Part shown: positions 23,151 to 32,481 of the stretch, one piece after another
How the letters are laid out: each line of letters opens with the position of its first letter
Numbering within the stretch: position 1 is the first letter of the stretch
Assembly (NCBI GenBank): GCA_034678405.1
Contig: JAXDBW010000020.1
Coordinates: 1-41,387, forward strand
Length of the DNA: 41,387 nt
From: JAXDBW01 sp034678405
GTDB taxonomy: Bacteria > Patescibacteriota > Patescibacteriia > UBA10025 > JAHIVO01
Direction: 5' to 3'
Position numbers and translations under genes: made by a program
The notes under the pieces: model-generated
Database searches by the model: none
Seen by the model: only the letters and a program-made list of their open reading frames with translations
Told to the model about the DNA's origin: nothing

Positions 23151-24206
23151 TTAGGCATCGAGCAGATTGGGCGAAGACATGTAACTCTTCGCGATGTCCT
23201 TCTCGATATACCCATCATCGTACATGCGTTTGAGGTCCTGATCCATGGTGAACATCCCTTCCTGTGCGCTGGTCTGGATGACGGTTTTAATCTGGGGAAT
23301 TTTATTTTCGCGGATGAGGTTGCCGATCGCGTGGTTATTCACGAGGATTTCACGTGCGGCAATGCGTCCCCCACCGATCTTGGGTAGGAGCTGCTGGGAA
23401 ATAATCCCTTTTAAAAATAGTGATAGCTGGAGTCGTACCTGCGGTTGCTGGTGGGGCGGGAAGACGTCAATAATACGATCAACTGTTTGCCCGGCATTAT
23501 AGGTATGGAGGGTCGCGAGGACGAGATGTCCAGTTTCTGCGAGCGTAATGGTTGTGCCGATAGTTTCGAGGTCACGCATCTCACCAACGAGAATGACGTT
23601 GGGGTCCTGGCGGAGGACATGCTTCAAGGCGCTGGCAAACGAATGAATATCCGTGGACAGCTGTCGTTGGACGATGAGACTCTTACCGGAGTGGGGTGGA
23701 TACACAAATTCAATTGGATCCTCCAGGGTGACAATGTGTGCCGCTCGCTCGTTATTGATCATATTGATCATGGCAGCGAGGGATGTGGACTTGCCGCTGC
23801 CGGTCGGACCGGTGACGAGGACGAGACCCTGTTTCAGGCGCATGAGGTCAAAGACCACCTCGGGCATTTCCAGTTCTTCCATCGTCGGGATGGTGGAGGA
23901 AATGATACGAGCTGCCAGGGCGATGTTATCTCGCTCCCAAAAGCAGTTGACGCGGAATCGTCCGTGGTTGTTTATCTCATATGAGAAATCAAGCTCTTTT
24001 TCGTGGTCGATGATTTGCCGCTGCTTGTCGGACAGGATTTCGTAGATCATGTCTTGGAGCGGCTTCTGCTCCAGTATTTTGCTATTGCCATCCATCTCTA
24101 CTAGTTCTCCATCAATGCGAAAAATTGGCTTATACCCTACTGTGAGGTGTACGTCCGATGCTTGTTTATCGATAGCTTTCGAAAAGATCTCGTCGAGTTT
24201 TGCCAT
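23151..24206 (-). CDS. pilT: Type IV pilus retraction ATPase PilT
   Basis: Hexameric ATPase that powers pilus retraction at the inner membrane, 351 aa, normal length. Walker A is GPTGSGKST (133-141). The Asp box and Walker B region is LRQDPNVILVGEMRD (about 195), with the His box at GHLVLATLHTYNAGQTVDRIIDVFP. The N-terminal PAS-like domain starts with ASDVHLTVGYKP, and AREIL is the PilT-type motif near the C-terminus. It is transcribed alone and divergently from the pilB operon. The leader is about 165 nt and no Shine-Dalgarno is visible. Confidence 0.95.
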   Translation of the reverse strand: MAKLDEIFSKAIDKQASDVHLTVGYKPIFRIDGELVEMDGNSKILEQKPLQDMIYEILSDKQRQIIDHEKELDFSYEINNHGRFRVNCFWERDNIALAARIISSTIPTMEELEMPEVVFDLMRLKQGLVLVTGPTGSGKSTSLAAMINMINNERAAHIVTLEDPIEFVYPPHSGKSLIVQRQLSTDIHSFASALKHVLRQDPNVILVGEMRDLETIGTTITLAETGHLVLATLHTYNAGQTVDRIIDVFPPHQQPQVRLQLSLFLKGIISQQLLPKIGGGRIAAREILVNNHAIGNLIRENKIPQIKTVIQTSAQEGMFTMDQDLKRMYDDGYIEKDIAKSYMSSPNLLDA

Positions 24207-24378
24207 AGGTATTAGTCGTCATCACACGTTTAAATAGCTCAACCAGTGCGAGCGTTCGTGTGTCTCTTTTGACATATATCTCTTGGCCGAGGTTTTTGCT
24301 CAGCACTGGGGTAGCAAATGATATGCTATCCGGATATTTTTCATTGTACATGGTTTGTATTTTTATTTTGATATTCTA

Positions 24379-24407
24379 ATTCTAGCATAATATTTCGCTT
24401 CTGTCAA
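24379..24407 (-). promoter_or_regulatory. pilT promoter
   Basis: On the minus strand: consensus TTGACA (24402-24407), 17 bp, TAGAAT (24379-24384). Start near 24372. The first reading frame in the transcript is a 61-codon ORF from 24351 that overlaps the pilT start. Confidence 0.8.
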
Positions 24408-24477
24408 CGCGAGTCAGAATGAACGGGCGCGAGACAAAAATAGGCACATCTGCCACAGGGGCGGGTAAATTTCTCGA

Positions 24478-24506
24478 TTGACAAAATGCCTTTTTCGTGT
24501 TATTTT
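24478..24506 (+). promoter_or_regulatory. Promoter of the kinase-pilBCM operon
   Basis: Consensus TTGACA (24478-24483), 17 bp spacer, TATTTT (24501-24506). Transcription would start near 24513, leaving about 14 nt before the ATG at 24527. Confidence 0.6.
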
Positions 24507-24526
24507 TAGTATACATTTTTTGTGTT

Positions 24527-25342
24527 ATGACTACGCTCGAAATCATTTTACTGGTCTTATTTTTCTTCACATTGGGATATGCTCTGTATATCCAGCTGCG
24601 AATGCGGAGCGTGCGTGACCGTGAGCGAGAGAAAACCGAAGAGCGCCGTTCATCATTTATTTCTATTATTTCTCACCAGCTGCGTACCCCTCTCTCCGTG
24701 ATCAAGGGGTATCTTGAGGGTGTCTTGACCGGCGATCAGGGCGAACTGCAGCCCGGACAGCAGGAATATCTCCAGGAGGCGCTCGACATCAACCGCGACA
24801 CAATTAAATTGGTGAATGATTATCTCGAAGTCGTCCGTATGGGTGCCGAGTCAATCACGGTACATCCGGAAACGCTGGATCTCGTCGAGCTCGTCCAGGG
24901 AGAAATCAAAAAATTAACTCCCCTGGCGCGAGCGTCAAATTGTGAATTAATTTTTGAGACACCCAGTGAACAAATTCCGAAGGTCAAAGCCGATCGGATT
25001 AAAATTCGTCAGGTGATAGAAAACATTTTGACTAATGCCATCAAGTATTCAAAAGGCAAGGGTCGGGCAGTGACCACGATCAGTATGCGGGACGGCATGG
25101 TGCAGTATAAAACACAAGATAATGGGGTGGGCGTCCCGGCGGATCAGCTGGAAGAGGTGTTTACTAAGTTTTCTCGCGGTAAAAACGTTATTCACAAGGA
25201 TACGACCGGCTCGGGCATCGGCCTCTATATAGCGAAGATGATCGTCAATGCTCTGGGTGGAGAGATTTGGCTCGAGTCAAAGGAAAATGAAGGAACCGCG
25301 GTGTTTTTTACCTTACCCCCTGACCATCAATCACATGAGTGA
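24527..25342 (+). CDS. Membrane-anchored sensor histidine kinase
   Basis: A 271-residue kinase with one N-terminal membrane helix (residues 3-22) and no sensor domain to speak of. The HisKA domain has SIISHQLRTPLS with phospho-acceptor His50. The HATPase domain has NILTNAIKYS (N box), DNGVGVP (G1), FSRG (F box) and GSGIGLYIAK (G2). The start was placed at ATG 24527 because it lies just after the promoter. The gene overlaps the response regulator by 8 nt, and the operon continues into pilB. The pair therefore probably controls or reports on pilus function. Confidence 0.92.
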   Translation: MTTLEIILLVLFFFTLGYALYIQLRMRSVRDREREKTEERRSSFISIISHQLRTPLSVIKGYLEGVLTGDQGELQPGQQEYLQEALDINRDTIKLVNDYLEVVRMGAESITVHPETLDLVELVQGEIKKLTPLARASNCELIFETPSEQIPKVKADRIKIRQVIENILTNAIKYSKGKGRAVTTISMRDGMVQYKTQDNGVGVPADQLEEVFTKFSRGKNVIHKDTTGSGIGLYIAKMIVNALGGEIWLESKENEGTAVFFTLPPDHQSHE

Positions 25343-25712
25343 GCCAAAAAATATTTTGCTCGTCGAGGATGAGCAAGCCCTCCAAAAGATTTATAGTAAT
25401 AAACTGCGCAATAGTGGCTTCAATGTGTCGGTAGCTATCACGGGCGACGAAGCGCTACGCAAAGCTCAAACGGAATTACCCGACATTATTTTGCTTGATT
25501 TGATTCTTCCGGGTAAGGATGGATTTGTGGTGCTCGAAGAGCTGAAACAGCAGGATACAACCAAAGATATTCCCGTTGTTATCCTCTCAAATCTGGGCCA
25601 GGAGTCAGACATTGCACGAGGGAAACAGCTGGGAGCGATTGATTATCTGGTCAAAGCCGACGTGGGACTCATGGACCTCGTCGAAAAAGTTAAAAAATAT
25701 TTAGGCGGCTAG
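25335..25712 (+). CDS. Single-domain response regulator
   Basis: A 125-residue CheY/PilG-like receiver without an output domain. It has the acidic pair in LLVEDE (11-12), phospho-acceptor Asp55 in ILLDLILPGKDG, Ser in ILSNLG and Lys in DYLVKAD. It is the likely partner of the kinase it overlaps, and it ends directly against the pilB start codon. It would act by protein-protein contact, possibly on the pilus ATPases. Confidence 0.93.
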   Translation: MSEPKNILLVEDEQALQKIYSNKLRNSGFNVSVAITGDEALRKAQTELPDIILLDLILPGKDGFVVLEELKQQDTTKDIPVVILSNLGQESDIARGKQLGAIDYLVKADVGLMDLVEKVKKYLGG

Positions 25713-27404
25713 ATGCCCCTGGATTACGAACAACTCAAACACACACTGGTTTCGTCCGAATTGCTCACGGATGAGCAGTTTGCGTCTGCCCAAACCAAAG
25801 CGAGCGAACAGCACACACGACTTGAGGATATTCTCGTCGAGTCCGAACTGCTTGATGACCGGACGCTCGGCCAGGTGATTGCGGACATGTATGGCGTCCC
25901 CTATGTCGACCTGCAGAAAAAAGCAGTCGATGAAAAAGTCTTGCAGATCATCCCGGAGCTGGTCGCGCGGCGACAGCTCGCGATCGCATTTGCACGTGAT
26001 GAAGCCGGGGTCAAAGTAGCTATGTACGACCCGGGCAATGAAGAGCTTAAATATTTTATTGAGAAGAAAACCGGTGATGCGGTTATTCCTCATTACGCAA
26101 CGGCACGCACGATTACTGAGGCACTAACACATTATCGTAAGGAACTATCCGAAGCATTTGATGATATCATTGAGCAAAACGTCGCTGCGGCGCGTGAGAC
26201 ACCGGCTGCCCAGCGCGACTTGCCGATTACCCGCATCGTTGATACCGTCCTGGACTATGCCTATGTCAACAAAGCATCAGATGTCCACATCGAACCGCAT
26301 GAGGAATCGGTCGTCATTCGTTTCCGTATCGATGGTATCCTCCATGATGTCGTCAGTCTGCCAAAAGAGTTGCACCCACTCATCATCACCCGGATCAAGA
26401 TCATGGCCAAACTCCGTACGGATGAGCACCGCGCGGCGCAGGACGGTCGGTTAGAGTTTGTGGCCGAGGAGGAACAAGTGGACGTCCGCGTGTCAGTCAT
26501 CCCCGTGTCTGATGGTGAAAAAGTAGTACTCCGTATTTTGACTGAGAAATCTCGACAGTTTAATTTCGTTGAGCTCGGCATGAGCCCGCAGGACATGGCA
26601 AAGCTCGAGCGGGGTTTCAAAAAGCCGCATGGGATGGTGCTCGCGACTGGTCCAACCGGGTCTGGTAAGACGACCACGCTCTATGCCATCCTGAAGATTC
26701 TCAATACCCGCGAGGTAAATATTTCTACTATTGAAGATCCGGTGGAGTATGACATCGAGGGGGTCAATCAGATCCAAGTTGATCGCAAGACAAATCTCAC
26801 CTTCGCTACCGGCCTACGCTCGATATTACGACAGGACCCTGACATCGTCATGGTCGGTGAAATCCGTGATGAAGAAACCGCCAATATCGCCATCAACGCC
26901 GCGATGACTGGCCACCTTGTCCTCTCGACACTGCATACCAACGATGCGCCCACGACGCTACCCCGATTACTCGACATGAAGATTGAACCGTTTCTAATTG
27001 CTTCGACGGTCAATGTTGCTCTGGCGCAACGGCTCGTACGCAAGATTCACCAGGGCTGCATCGAGAGCTACACTCCCGACGCTGACGAAATCAAACGGTA
27101 TGAGCGAGCCATGGGTCCCGAGCGGGCCGAGCGGCTCAATATGTCCGCCAAGAACTTCCGACTGTACCGGGGGCGAGGGTGTCAGCTCTGTAATAACACC
27201 GGATTTGAGGGGCGCGTTGGTATATTCGAAATACTTGAGGTCACCGAAAAGATTCGACAGCTGATCATGGATCGCGCGAACAGTGATCAGATCAGACAAG
27301 CAGCCATCGCGGAGGGTATGACCGGCATGCTCGACGATGGACTGGACAAAGCTCAGCGCGGTATCACTACCATGGACGAAGTGTTCCGCGCGAGCAAAGC
27401 CTAA
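25713..27404 (+). CDS. pilB: Type IV pilus assembly ATPase PilB
   Basis: Extension ATPase of the GspE/PilB family, 563 aa. The N-terminal MshEN-type domain covers residues 1-150. ASDVHIEPHE (188-197) opens the catalytic domain. Walker A is GPTGSGKTT (313-321), Walker B/Asp box is LRQDPDIVMVGEIRDEET, and the His box is GHLVLSTLHTNDAPTTLPRLLDM. The zinc-binding site is partial: CQLCN is present, but the first CxxC pair is reduced to one Cys (HQGCIES). The start codon follows the receiver's stop with no gap. Confidence 0.96.
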   Translation: MPLDYEQLKHTLVSSELLTDEQFASAQTKASEQHTRLEDILVESELLDDRTLGQVIADMYGVPYVDLQKKAVDEKVLQIIPELVARRQLAIAFARDEAGVKVAMYDPGNEELKYFIEKKTGDAVIPHYATARTITEALTHYRKELSEAFDDIIEQNVAAARETPAAQRDLPITRIVDTVLDYAYVNKASDVHIEPHEESVVIRFRIDGILHDVVSLPKELHPLIITRIKIMAKLRTDEHRAAQDGRLEFVAEEEQVDVRVSVIPVSDGEKVVLRILTEKSRQFNFVELGMSPQDMAKLERGFKKPHGMVLATGPTGSGKTTTLYAILKILNTREVNISTIEDPVEYDIEGVNQIQVDRKTNLTFATGLRSILRQDPDIVMVGEIRDEETANIAINAAMTGHLVLSTLHTNDAPTTLPRLLDMKIEPFLIASTVNVALAQRLVRKIHQGCIESYTPDADEIKRYERAMGPERAERLNMSAKNFRLYRGRGCQLCNNTGFEGRVGIFEILEVTEKIRQLIMDRANSDQIRQAAIAEGMTGMLDDGLDKAQRGITTMDEVFRASKA

Positions 27405-27425
27405 ACAACCCATCATTCGCAGCAT

Positions 27426-28640
27426 ATGGAGTTTCGGTACATCGCAGCGACGCCCCGAGGGGTCACCCGACGGGGTACTCTGGAGGCCGGGTCCCGAGAT
27501 GAGGCGGCCCAGCGACTCAGGCAGCGCAGTCTGTCGGTCCTTTCAATTTCCCAAACAAAAGGAGGGGTGTTTGATGTGACTGAATCAGTGGGCGCGTTTG
27601 GTCGTGTCAGTAGCGTTGACAAATTACTCTTCATCCGACACCTGGCTATTATGCTTCGGTCCGGGTTATCGCTGGGTGAAGCGCTGCAGATCGTGGCTGA
27701 GCAGACGAATTCAAAACGACTCCAGTCAATTATTGGGCAGCTCATCCGCGATGTGTCAAATGGTATGACGCTGGCTGATGCGATGCGTCGACACACCCGA
27801 ATATTTACTAGCATCATGACCGGGATGATCGACGTTGGCGAATCCAGCGGTACGCTCGAGGAAAACCTTGATTATATTGGGACCGAACTCGAAAAAGACT
27901 ACGAACTGAGGCGTAAGATCCGCTCGGCCATGCTGTACCCCATTATTGTGCTGAGCGCTACGCTGGTGCTCGGCATTGGCCTGAGCATTTTTATTCTCCC
28001 CCGTCTGGTCCAGCTGTTCAGCACGTTTCGTGTAGAGCTGCCGGCAATTACTTCCGTATTCCTGAGCATCGCCAATTTTTTGATCACCTACGGGTGGTAT
28101 CTCATCGGCGGCCTCGCCGTGCTCATCATTGCCTGGCGCGCGACAGCTCGACTCGAGCCAGTGCGACGCGTGCTTGATCATATATACATTCGCCTACCCA
28201 TTTTTTCACATTTGATTATCAATGCCCAGCTCGCCCGCATTACGCGGATACTGTCACTCTTACTCAAGAGTGGCATCACGATCAATGAGTCCCTGGCGAT
28301 CACTGGCAATGCGGTCGAAAATTTGCTCTATCGTGATGAATTGAGCATGGCGAAAGAGGGTGTCCAAAAAGGAAAAAATCTCTCGACCATGCTGAGTGAT
28401 GATCGCTATTTCCCTAAGATGGCGAGTCGCATGATTGGCGTGGGTGAGCGGACGGGTAAGCTTGATGAGAGCCTTGGGTACCTCGCGTCGTTTTATGAGG
28501 ATGAGGTCGATACCGCCACTAAGAACCTATCTACTATCTTAGAGCCGGCGCTCTTGCTCTTCATTGGTTTAGTGCTTGGCTTTTTAGCGGTAGCCATTAT
28601 TTCACCTATTTATCAATTCACCGGATCGCTCCAACCCTAG
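27426..28640 (+). CDS. pilC: Type IV pilus inner-membrane platform protein PilC
   Basis: GspF/PilC family protein, 404 aa, which forms the membrane platform under the pilus and couples to PilB and PilT. Two homologous T2SSF domains are seen (about residues 70-190 and 270-395), each followed by membrane helices. They begin LLFIRHLAIMLRSGLSLGEALQIV and LARITRILSLLLKSGITINESLAIT. The second domain ends MIGVGERTGKLDESLGYLASFYEDEVD, the family signature. It lies 21 nt after pilB and 3 nt before pilM. Confidence 0.95.
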   Translation: MEFRYIAATPRGVTRRGTLEAGSRDEAAQRLRQRSLSVLSISQTKGGVFDVTESVGAFGRVSSVDKLLFIRHLAIMLRSGLSLGEALQIVAEQTNSKRLQSIIGQLIRDVSNGMTLADAMRRHTRIFTSIMTGMIDVGESSGTLEENLDYIGTELEKDYELRRKIRSAMLYPIIVLSATLVLGIGLSIFILPRLVQLFSTFRVELPAITSVFLSIANFLITYGWYLIGGLAVLIIAWRATARLEPVRRVLDHIYIRLPIFSHLIINAQLARITRILSLLLKSGITINESLAITGNAVENLLYRDELSMAKEGVQKGKNLSTMLSDDRYFPKMASRMIGVGERTGKLDESLGYLASFYEDEVDTATKNLSTILEPALLLFIGLVLGFLAVAIISPIYQFTGSLQP

Positions 28641-28643
28641 CCT

Positions 28644-29903
28644 ATGGAACTCTGGCACAAACAGACCTATGGCATTGATATATCCGATCACTCAATCGAA
28701 TTATTAGGCATCCGTAAAAAGGTTGGTCGGCTCACCGTCGCGACGGCTGGTCGCGTCGAGATTGCCTCCGGCGTGGTGCACAACGGCCAAATCCAACAGC
28801 CTGATGAATTTGTACGAGCCTTGCAGCGACTCGTCGGTAGCGCAGGGATCGACCGGCATGGCGATAAGCGGATAATTCTCGCCGTACCCGAGTCGCAAAT
28901 TTATTTGTACGCATTCACGGTCCCGGCCGAAGTTTCGGCTGAGCATGTTGGTGAGTCGGTACAATATATGGCGGAGGAAACCCTGCCGCTATCATTTAAT
29001 CAGGTGTACCATGATTATCAGATTCTCTCCCGGGACAGCGAGGGGACCGATGTGCTCTATGTTGCATGCCCCAAGCCTATCATTGATACGCTACAGGAGT
29101 TAACGAGAAAAGCTGGTTTGAACCCGCTCGTCATCGAGCCAGAATCCGCCGCCCTAGCGCGCGCCATCATCCCGCCAGGGCCGGTTGCGCCCACCATGCT
29201 GGCTGATATTGGTTCACGCTCGACCACAATCACTATCTATGATCGCCATGGCATTCGTTTTTCGTACACCCTGCCCGTGGCCGGACATGCGTTTACGAAG
29301 GCGGTGATGGACCACCGGGGAGTCAGTATTGAGGAGGCCGTTCGCCTGAAACGAGAACGATTACTCGACATCTCAAAATCAGATAATGAGATCAGAGAGC
29401 CGCTCGATCAAATTGTCGAACGGATGAGCATGTCAATTCATTACTATGAACAGAAAGTTGGATTTGCGGTCACGCAGATTCTCTTGGCGGGAGGGAGCAG
29501 TTTGCTGCCGGGCATTACTGAGTACATCCATCATCGATTACGATTGCCGGTGAGTGTTGGCCAGCCCTTGCGTGACATTAGTTATGATCGGTCGTTGCTC
29601 CCTGATGAGCGTCGATCAATTATCTACTCTACCGTAACCGGGCTCGCGCTTCGGGGTGTATCGCCGCGGACAGTCGCCGAGGGTATTAATTTCCTTCGTC
29701 ATGAGGAAAAGCACCATCGGCTGGCCGTCGGCGATGTATTCCACCGTCATGCGCAGGCTCGTCCGCGACAGAAACAAAGCAGCATTGCGAAATCTCGGCC
29801 GAAGGGGCAGCCAGACCCGAAACGAATGCGACTGTTGCTGTGGGTATTTCTTGGCTTGATTGTGGTGTTTTTCTTGGTTCTCTGGCTACGTCCCAATGGA
29901 TAG
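28644..29903 (+). CDS. pilM: Type IV pilus assembly protein PilM, with C-terminal membrane helix
   Basis: Actin-like ATPase of the PilM family, 419 aa. The N-terminal motif YGIDISDHSIELLGI binds nucleotide. The middle MLADIGSRSTTITIYD and the phosphate-2 segment ILLAGGSSLLPGITEYI fit the ASKHA fold. PilM normally binds the N-terminus of PilN and has about 350 residues. Here the last 60 residues are basic and end in one strong membrane helix (LLLWVFLGLIVVFFLVLWL). No separate pilN or pilO follows. The extension may anchor PilM directly. Confidence 0.9.
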   Translation: MELWHKQTYGIDISDHSIELLGIRKKVGRLTVATAGRVEIASGVVHNGQIQQPDEFVRALQRLVGSAGIDRHGDKRIILAVPESQIYLYAFTVPAEVSAEHVGESVQYMAEETLPLSFNQVYHDYQILSRDSEGTDVLYVACPKPIIDTLQELTRKAGLNPLVIEPESAALARAIIPPGPVAPTMLADIGSRSTTITIYDRHGIRFSYTLPVAGHAFTKAVMDHRGVSIEEAVRLKRERLLDISKSDNEIREPLDQIVERMSMSIHYYEQKVGFAVTQILLAGGSSLLPGITEYIHHRLRLPVSVGQPLRDISYDRSLLPDERRSIIYSTVTGLALRGVSPRTVAEGINFLRHEEKHHRLAVGDVFHRHAQARPRQKQSSIAKSRPKGQPDPKRMRLLLWVFLGLIVVFFLVLWLRPNG

Positions 29904-29907
29904 CGCA

Positions 29908-29936
29908 TTGTCCAGATGATGGTTTTGTGGTATACT
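29908..29936 (+). promoter_or_regulatory. Pilin promoter
   Basis: TTGTCC (29908-29913), 17 bp spacer, TATACT (29931-29936). Start near 29943, with the Shine-Dalgarno AGGGGG (29968-29973) 3 nt before the ATG. A dedicated promoter lets pilin be made in excess of the assembly proteins. Confidence 0.75.
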
Positions 29937-29976
29937 ATGTGTATCAAATATACTTTTTAATTAATTTAGGGGGTTT

Positions 29977-30444
29977 ATGAAACACTCACGCACAAAAGCA
30001 AAAGGCTTTACCTTACTTGAGTTGCTGGTGGTCATCGGTATCATTGGCATTCTTGCGGCGATCGTGATCATCGCCATTAATCCAGGACGGCAGTTTGCCC
30101 AGGCACGTAATGCGCAGCGCTGGAATGACGTTAACGCAATCCTTAATGCTGTGCATCAGTATGCGGTGGATAACAATGGTACGGTTCCAGCCGGCATTAC
30201 CGACACCCCCACCGAGGTTAGCGATACCGGTGCAGACCTGTGTCCGGACCTCGTCGGGACTCAGGGGATTTATATCACTGGCATCCCAACTGATCCATCT
30301 GGTAGTCACACTGCGTGCAATGCCCCATATACTTCCGGCGCGTATGATTCTGGATACCAGATATCGGAGAATGCCACCTCGGGTCGCATAACGGTTAGCG
30401 CGCCCAGTGCAGAACTGAGCACCACCATCACGGTCAGTCGATAG
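29977..30444 (+). CDS. Type IV pilin (prepilin)
   Basis: A 155-residue major-pilin-like protein. The prepilin leader is basic and ends KAKG, with cleavage expected between Gly and FTLLELLVVIGIIGILAAIVI. Glu at +5 of the mature protein is present. The alpha-helix leads into a small globular domain with two cysteines (C in DLCPDLVG and HTACNAPY), which could form the disulfide of a D-region. No prepilin peptidase PilD is in the window. A strong terminator follows. Confidence 0.93.
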   Translation: MKHSRTKAKGFTLLELLVVIGIIGILAAIVIIAINPGRQFAQARNAQRWNDVNAILNAVHQYAVDNNGTVPAGITDTPTEVSDTGADLCPDLVGTQGIYITGIPTDPSGSHTACNAPYTSGAYDSGYQISENATSGRITVSAPSAELSTTITVSR

Positions 30445-30466
30445 CCCCGTTTACGAGTTAAACATA

Positions 30467-30496
30467 AAACCCCCGGACAGAAGTTCGGGGGTTTTT
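30467..30496. terminator. Bidirectional intrinsic terminator
   Basis: CCCCCG (30470-30475) pairs with CGGGGG (30486-30491), extended by AAA/TTT and followed by TTTTT on the plus strand, after the pilin gene. On the minus strand it reads equally well and can end the membrane gene that stops at 30514. Confidence 0.9.
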
Positions 30497-30513
30497 GATT
30501 TGTTTCACCAGGG

Positions 30514-32127
30514 TTAGAATGTTTCTTCTTTTTTCTGCTGTTGGAAACTGACCCAGTCTTCAATCGTTTCCACAAGAATTTTGAACGGTGCCTCAATAAT
30601 GAAGTCCATGATAAACATGAAGACATTTACCTTTGAGGTCTTGCCAGAAATCCAGCGGCCGGCTCGGAGGATGGGCAAGGCAAAGAAATCAAAGATGATA
30701 TTCAGGAAATTGTCCCGTTTATCGACGATAACTAACTCCTTGGCGGTTTGGCGGAGCCTGAGGCCAAAGAAGCTAATCACACTCAGGAAAAGCAGGAAAA
30801 GAAACCCAGAGACGATCGAAAATTCTAGCGCATGAAGCATCCAGATGATAAGCCCAAAAGTAATGATATAGGCAAGAGCGTAGAGGGTATTAAAGATAGC
30901 GTTGAGAACACCGCTCGAGCGAACCGCCTGTTGTTTTTTCTTGATAACCTCTTTTTCAGCTGGATTGTAGACGACTTCATAGACGCCCTGAAATATTTTC
31001 TGAGTATTTGCTTCGGCGGGGACTCGGATTGATGTGGCAATCAAGAACATCAAAACTGGGTGGAACACCACGTTGATCGCGAGTGGGAGGACTTTGATAT
31101 GATTGAGTATCAGCAACTCATAGGGCAGCTCAAAGACAAATGCCATAATCGTCTTCGTCAAGAAGATATAGATAATACTGCGCGTGACCCCACGACTGAG
31201 TTTCGTGGCGGCTGCCTGGTATCGTTTGGCGCACGCCTCTCCGACGGCTTGCTGCAAGCGGCGGGGATCAGCCATAATTGATTGCGCGTCGTGAGGGTGT
31301 TCTTTGAGGATGTCGCGGAGTATGACAAAAATCGGACCAAACTTTTTCATGTAGTTAAACAGACGATCACTCAAGCGATGATTGATCTGATGGTCGATAC
31401 GTTCGGTCAGGCTAGCTAGGTCACGAGCAAAGGCCGACGTCTCCTCTGGTGTCATGTAGCGCCACTGTGGCGCGTAATAATGGAGGAGGTGATACCGCAG
31501 CATGGCATTATCTGATTTGATCAGCGCCCGATGAATAGCGATATAGATTTGAATATCCTGATCCTCAGGATTGAATATATCTTTTGAGAGGTCGAGTTGG
31601 GGACGGATGGTTTTGTACATCAATTCAACCGTCGCATCATCGCGGATGGATGGTTTCAGATAATCTTCAATCTCAAACGACATGACTGATACGACCCAGT
31701 TTTCCAGGCGTTTGCGGTTCTTGGGGTCAGGGGTAGCGGTGCCAATAGCGTCGAGCAAGTATACATATTTTACAATAATTGCTTCGACGTCAGGCAGCCG
31801 ACTTTCTGGAAAATATTTATTTGGCAGATAGCCTGCCCGAATGAGCTCCCGAATCAGTGATGGAGCGATATGTTCGGCGCGATCCTGCGTAAAGATGCGA
31901 CGTTTGAGCATGCGCCCAATCGCATTTTTGCGAATGAGGTGTTCTTCTTGATAGTCGATCGCCTGACGTACCTTTTCGTAGACATACGCCATCTTACCTA
32001 CCGTTTCATTGATAGTGACCTTTGGTTCGTCTGAGGCGCTCGCGATCGTTTCCTCGTTATGGCGTTCATGGAAAATAGCCATAACGTTTTGTAATTCAGG
32101 AGTTGTGTTGTATTTGGGGGATGCCAT
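30514..32127 (-). CDS. Large membrane protein, function unknown
   Basis: A 537-residue protein that I do not recognise beyond its architecture. The first 310 residues are soluble and helical, rich in charged residues. Four or five membrane helices follow between about 320 and 470 (SIIYIFLTKTIMAFVFELPYELLIL, VLPLAINVVFHPVLMFLIATSI, LYALAYIITFGLIIWML, IVSGFLFLLFLSVISFFGL), and then a helical tail. It is probably a cytoplasmic-facing membrane protein. Large proteins of this plan are common in CPR genomes. Its promoter is very close to the ATG. Confidence 0.75.
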   Translation of the reverse strand: MASPKYNTTPELQNVMAIFHERHNEETIASASDEPKVTINETVGKMAYVYEKVRQAIDYQEEHLIRKNAIGRMLKRRIFTQDRAEHIAPSLIRELIRAGYLPNKYFPESRLPDVEAIIVKYVYLLDAIGTATPDPKNRKRLENWVVSVMSFEIEDYLKPSIRDDATVELMYKTIRPQLDLSKDIFNPEDQDIQIYIAIHRALIKSDNAMLRYHLLHYYAPQWRYMTPEETSAFARDLASLTERIDHQINHRLSDRLFNYMKKFGPIFVILRDILKEHPHDAQSIMADPRRLQQAVGEACAKRYQAAATKLSRGVTRSIIYIFLTKTIMAFVFELPYELLILNHIKVLPLAINVVFHPVLMFLIATSIRVPAEANTQKIFQGVYEVVYNPAEKEVIKKKQQAVRSSGVLNAIFNTLYALAYIITFGLIIWMLHALEFSIVSGFLFLLFLSVISFFGLRLRQTAKELVIVDKRDNFLNIIFDFFALPILRAGRWISGKTSKVNVFMFIMDFIIEAPFKILVETIEDWVSFQQQKKEETF

Positions 32128-32141
32128 AGTAATAACCGAGC

Positions 32142-32170
32142 ACTATACAGTATTATCCCCTCTCTGTCAA
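32142..32170 (-). promoter_or_regulatory. Promoter of the 537-aa membrane protein
   Basis: On the minus strand: consensus TTGACA (32165-32170), 17 bp, TATAGT (32142-32147). The -10 box ends 14 nt before the ATG at 32127, so the leader would be about 8 nt and has no Shine-Dalgarno. Confidence 0.75.
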
Positions 32171-32241
32171 GGGGCGGTTGCCGGACGTGCCTTCAGGTAT
32201 AGTGTAGCATTTTTTAGGTTTCTGTACTGCCGTACCGCTAT

Positions 32242-32469
32242 TTAAAACCAGCCTGATTTTATCGGTTTTTTCCGCAGACTGCCAGTGCCATCTTTGTCTA
32301 CTACGAATTCATAGGTGCGACCACGGTGTTTAAATTCGGAGCGCTGGGATTTGCGCGTCTCTTTTGCGTCTTTCATCAGCGAGCCGAATTTTTCCATCTT
32401 TTCTTTGTAACTGTAGTGATTGAGAACACCGTCTTCGTCGACGATGTCATCATCGAAATCAAGTACCAT
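32242..32469 (-). CDS. Small conserved-looking protein, function unknown
   Basis: A 75-residue charged protein. It has an acidic start (DFDDDIVDEDG) followed by a basic C-terminal beta-rich part (KHRGRTYEFVVDKDGTGSLRKKP). No membrane helix is present. It starts 12 nt after the frameshifted gene and is probably co-transcribed with it. The family is not recognised. Confidence 0.6.
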   Translation of the reverse strand: MVLDFDDDIVDEDGVLNHYSYKEKMEKFGSLMKDAKETRKSQRSEFKHRGRTYEFVVDKDGTGSLRKKPIKSGWF

Positions 32470-32481
32470 AGTGGTTGTTGA

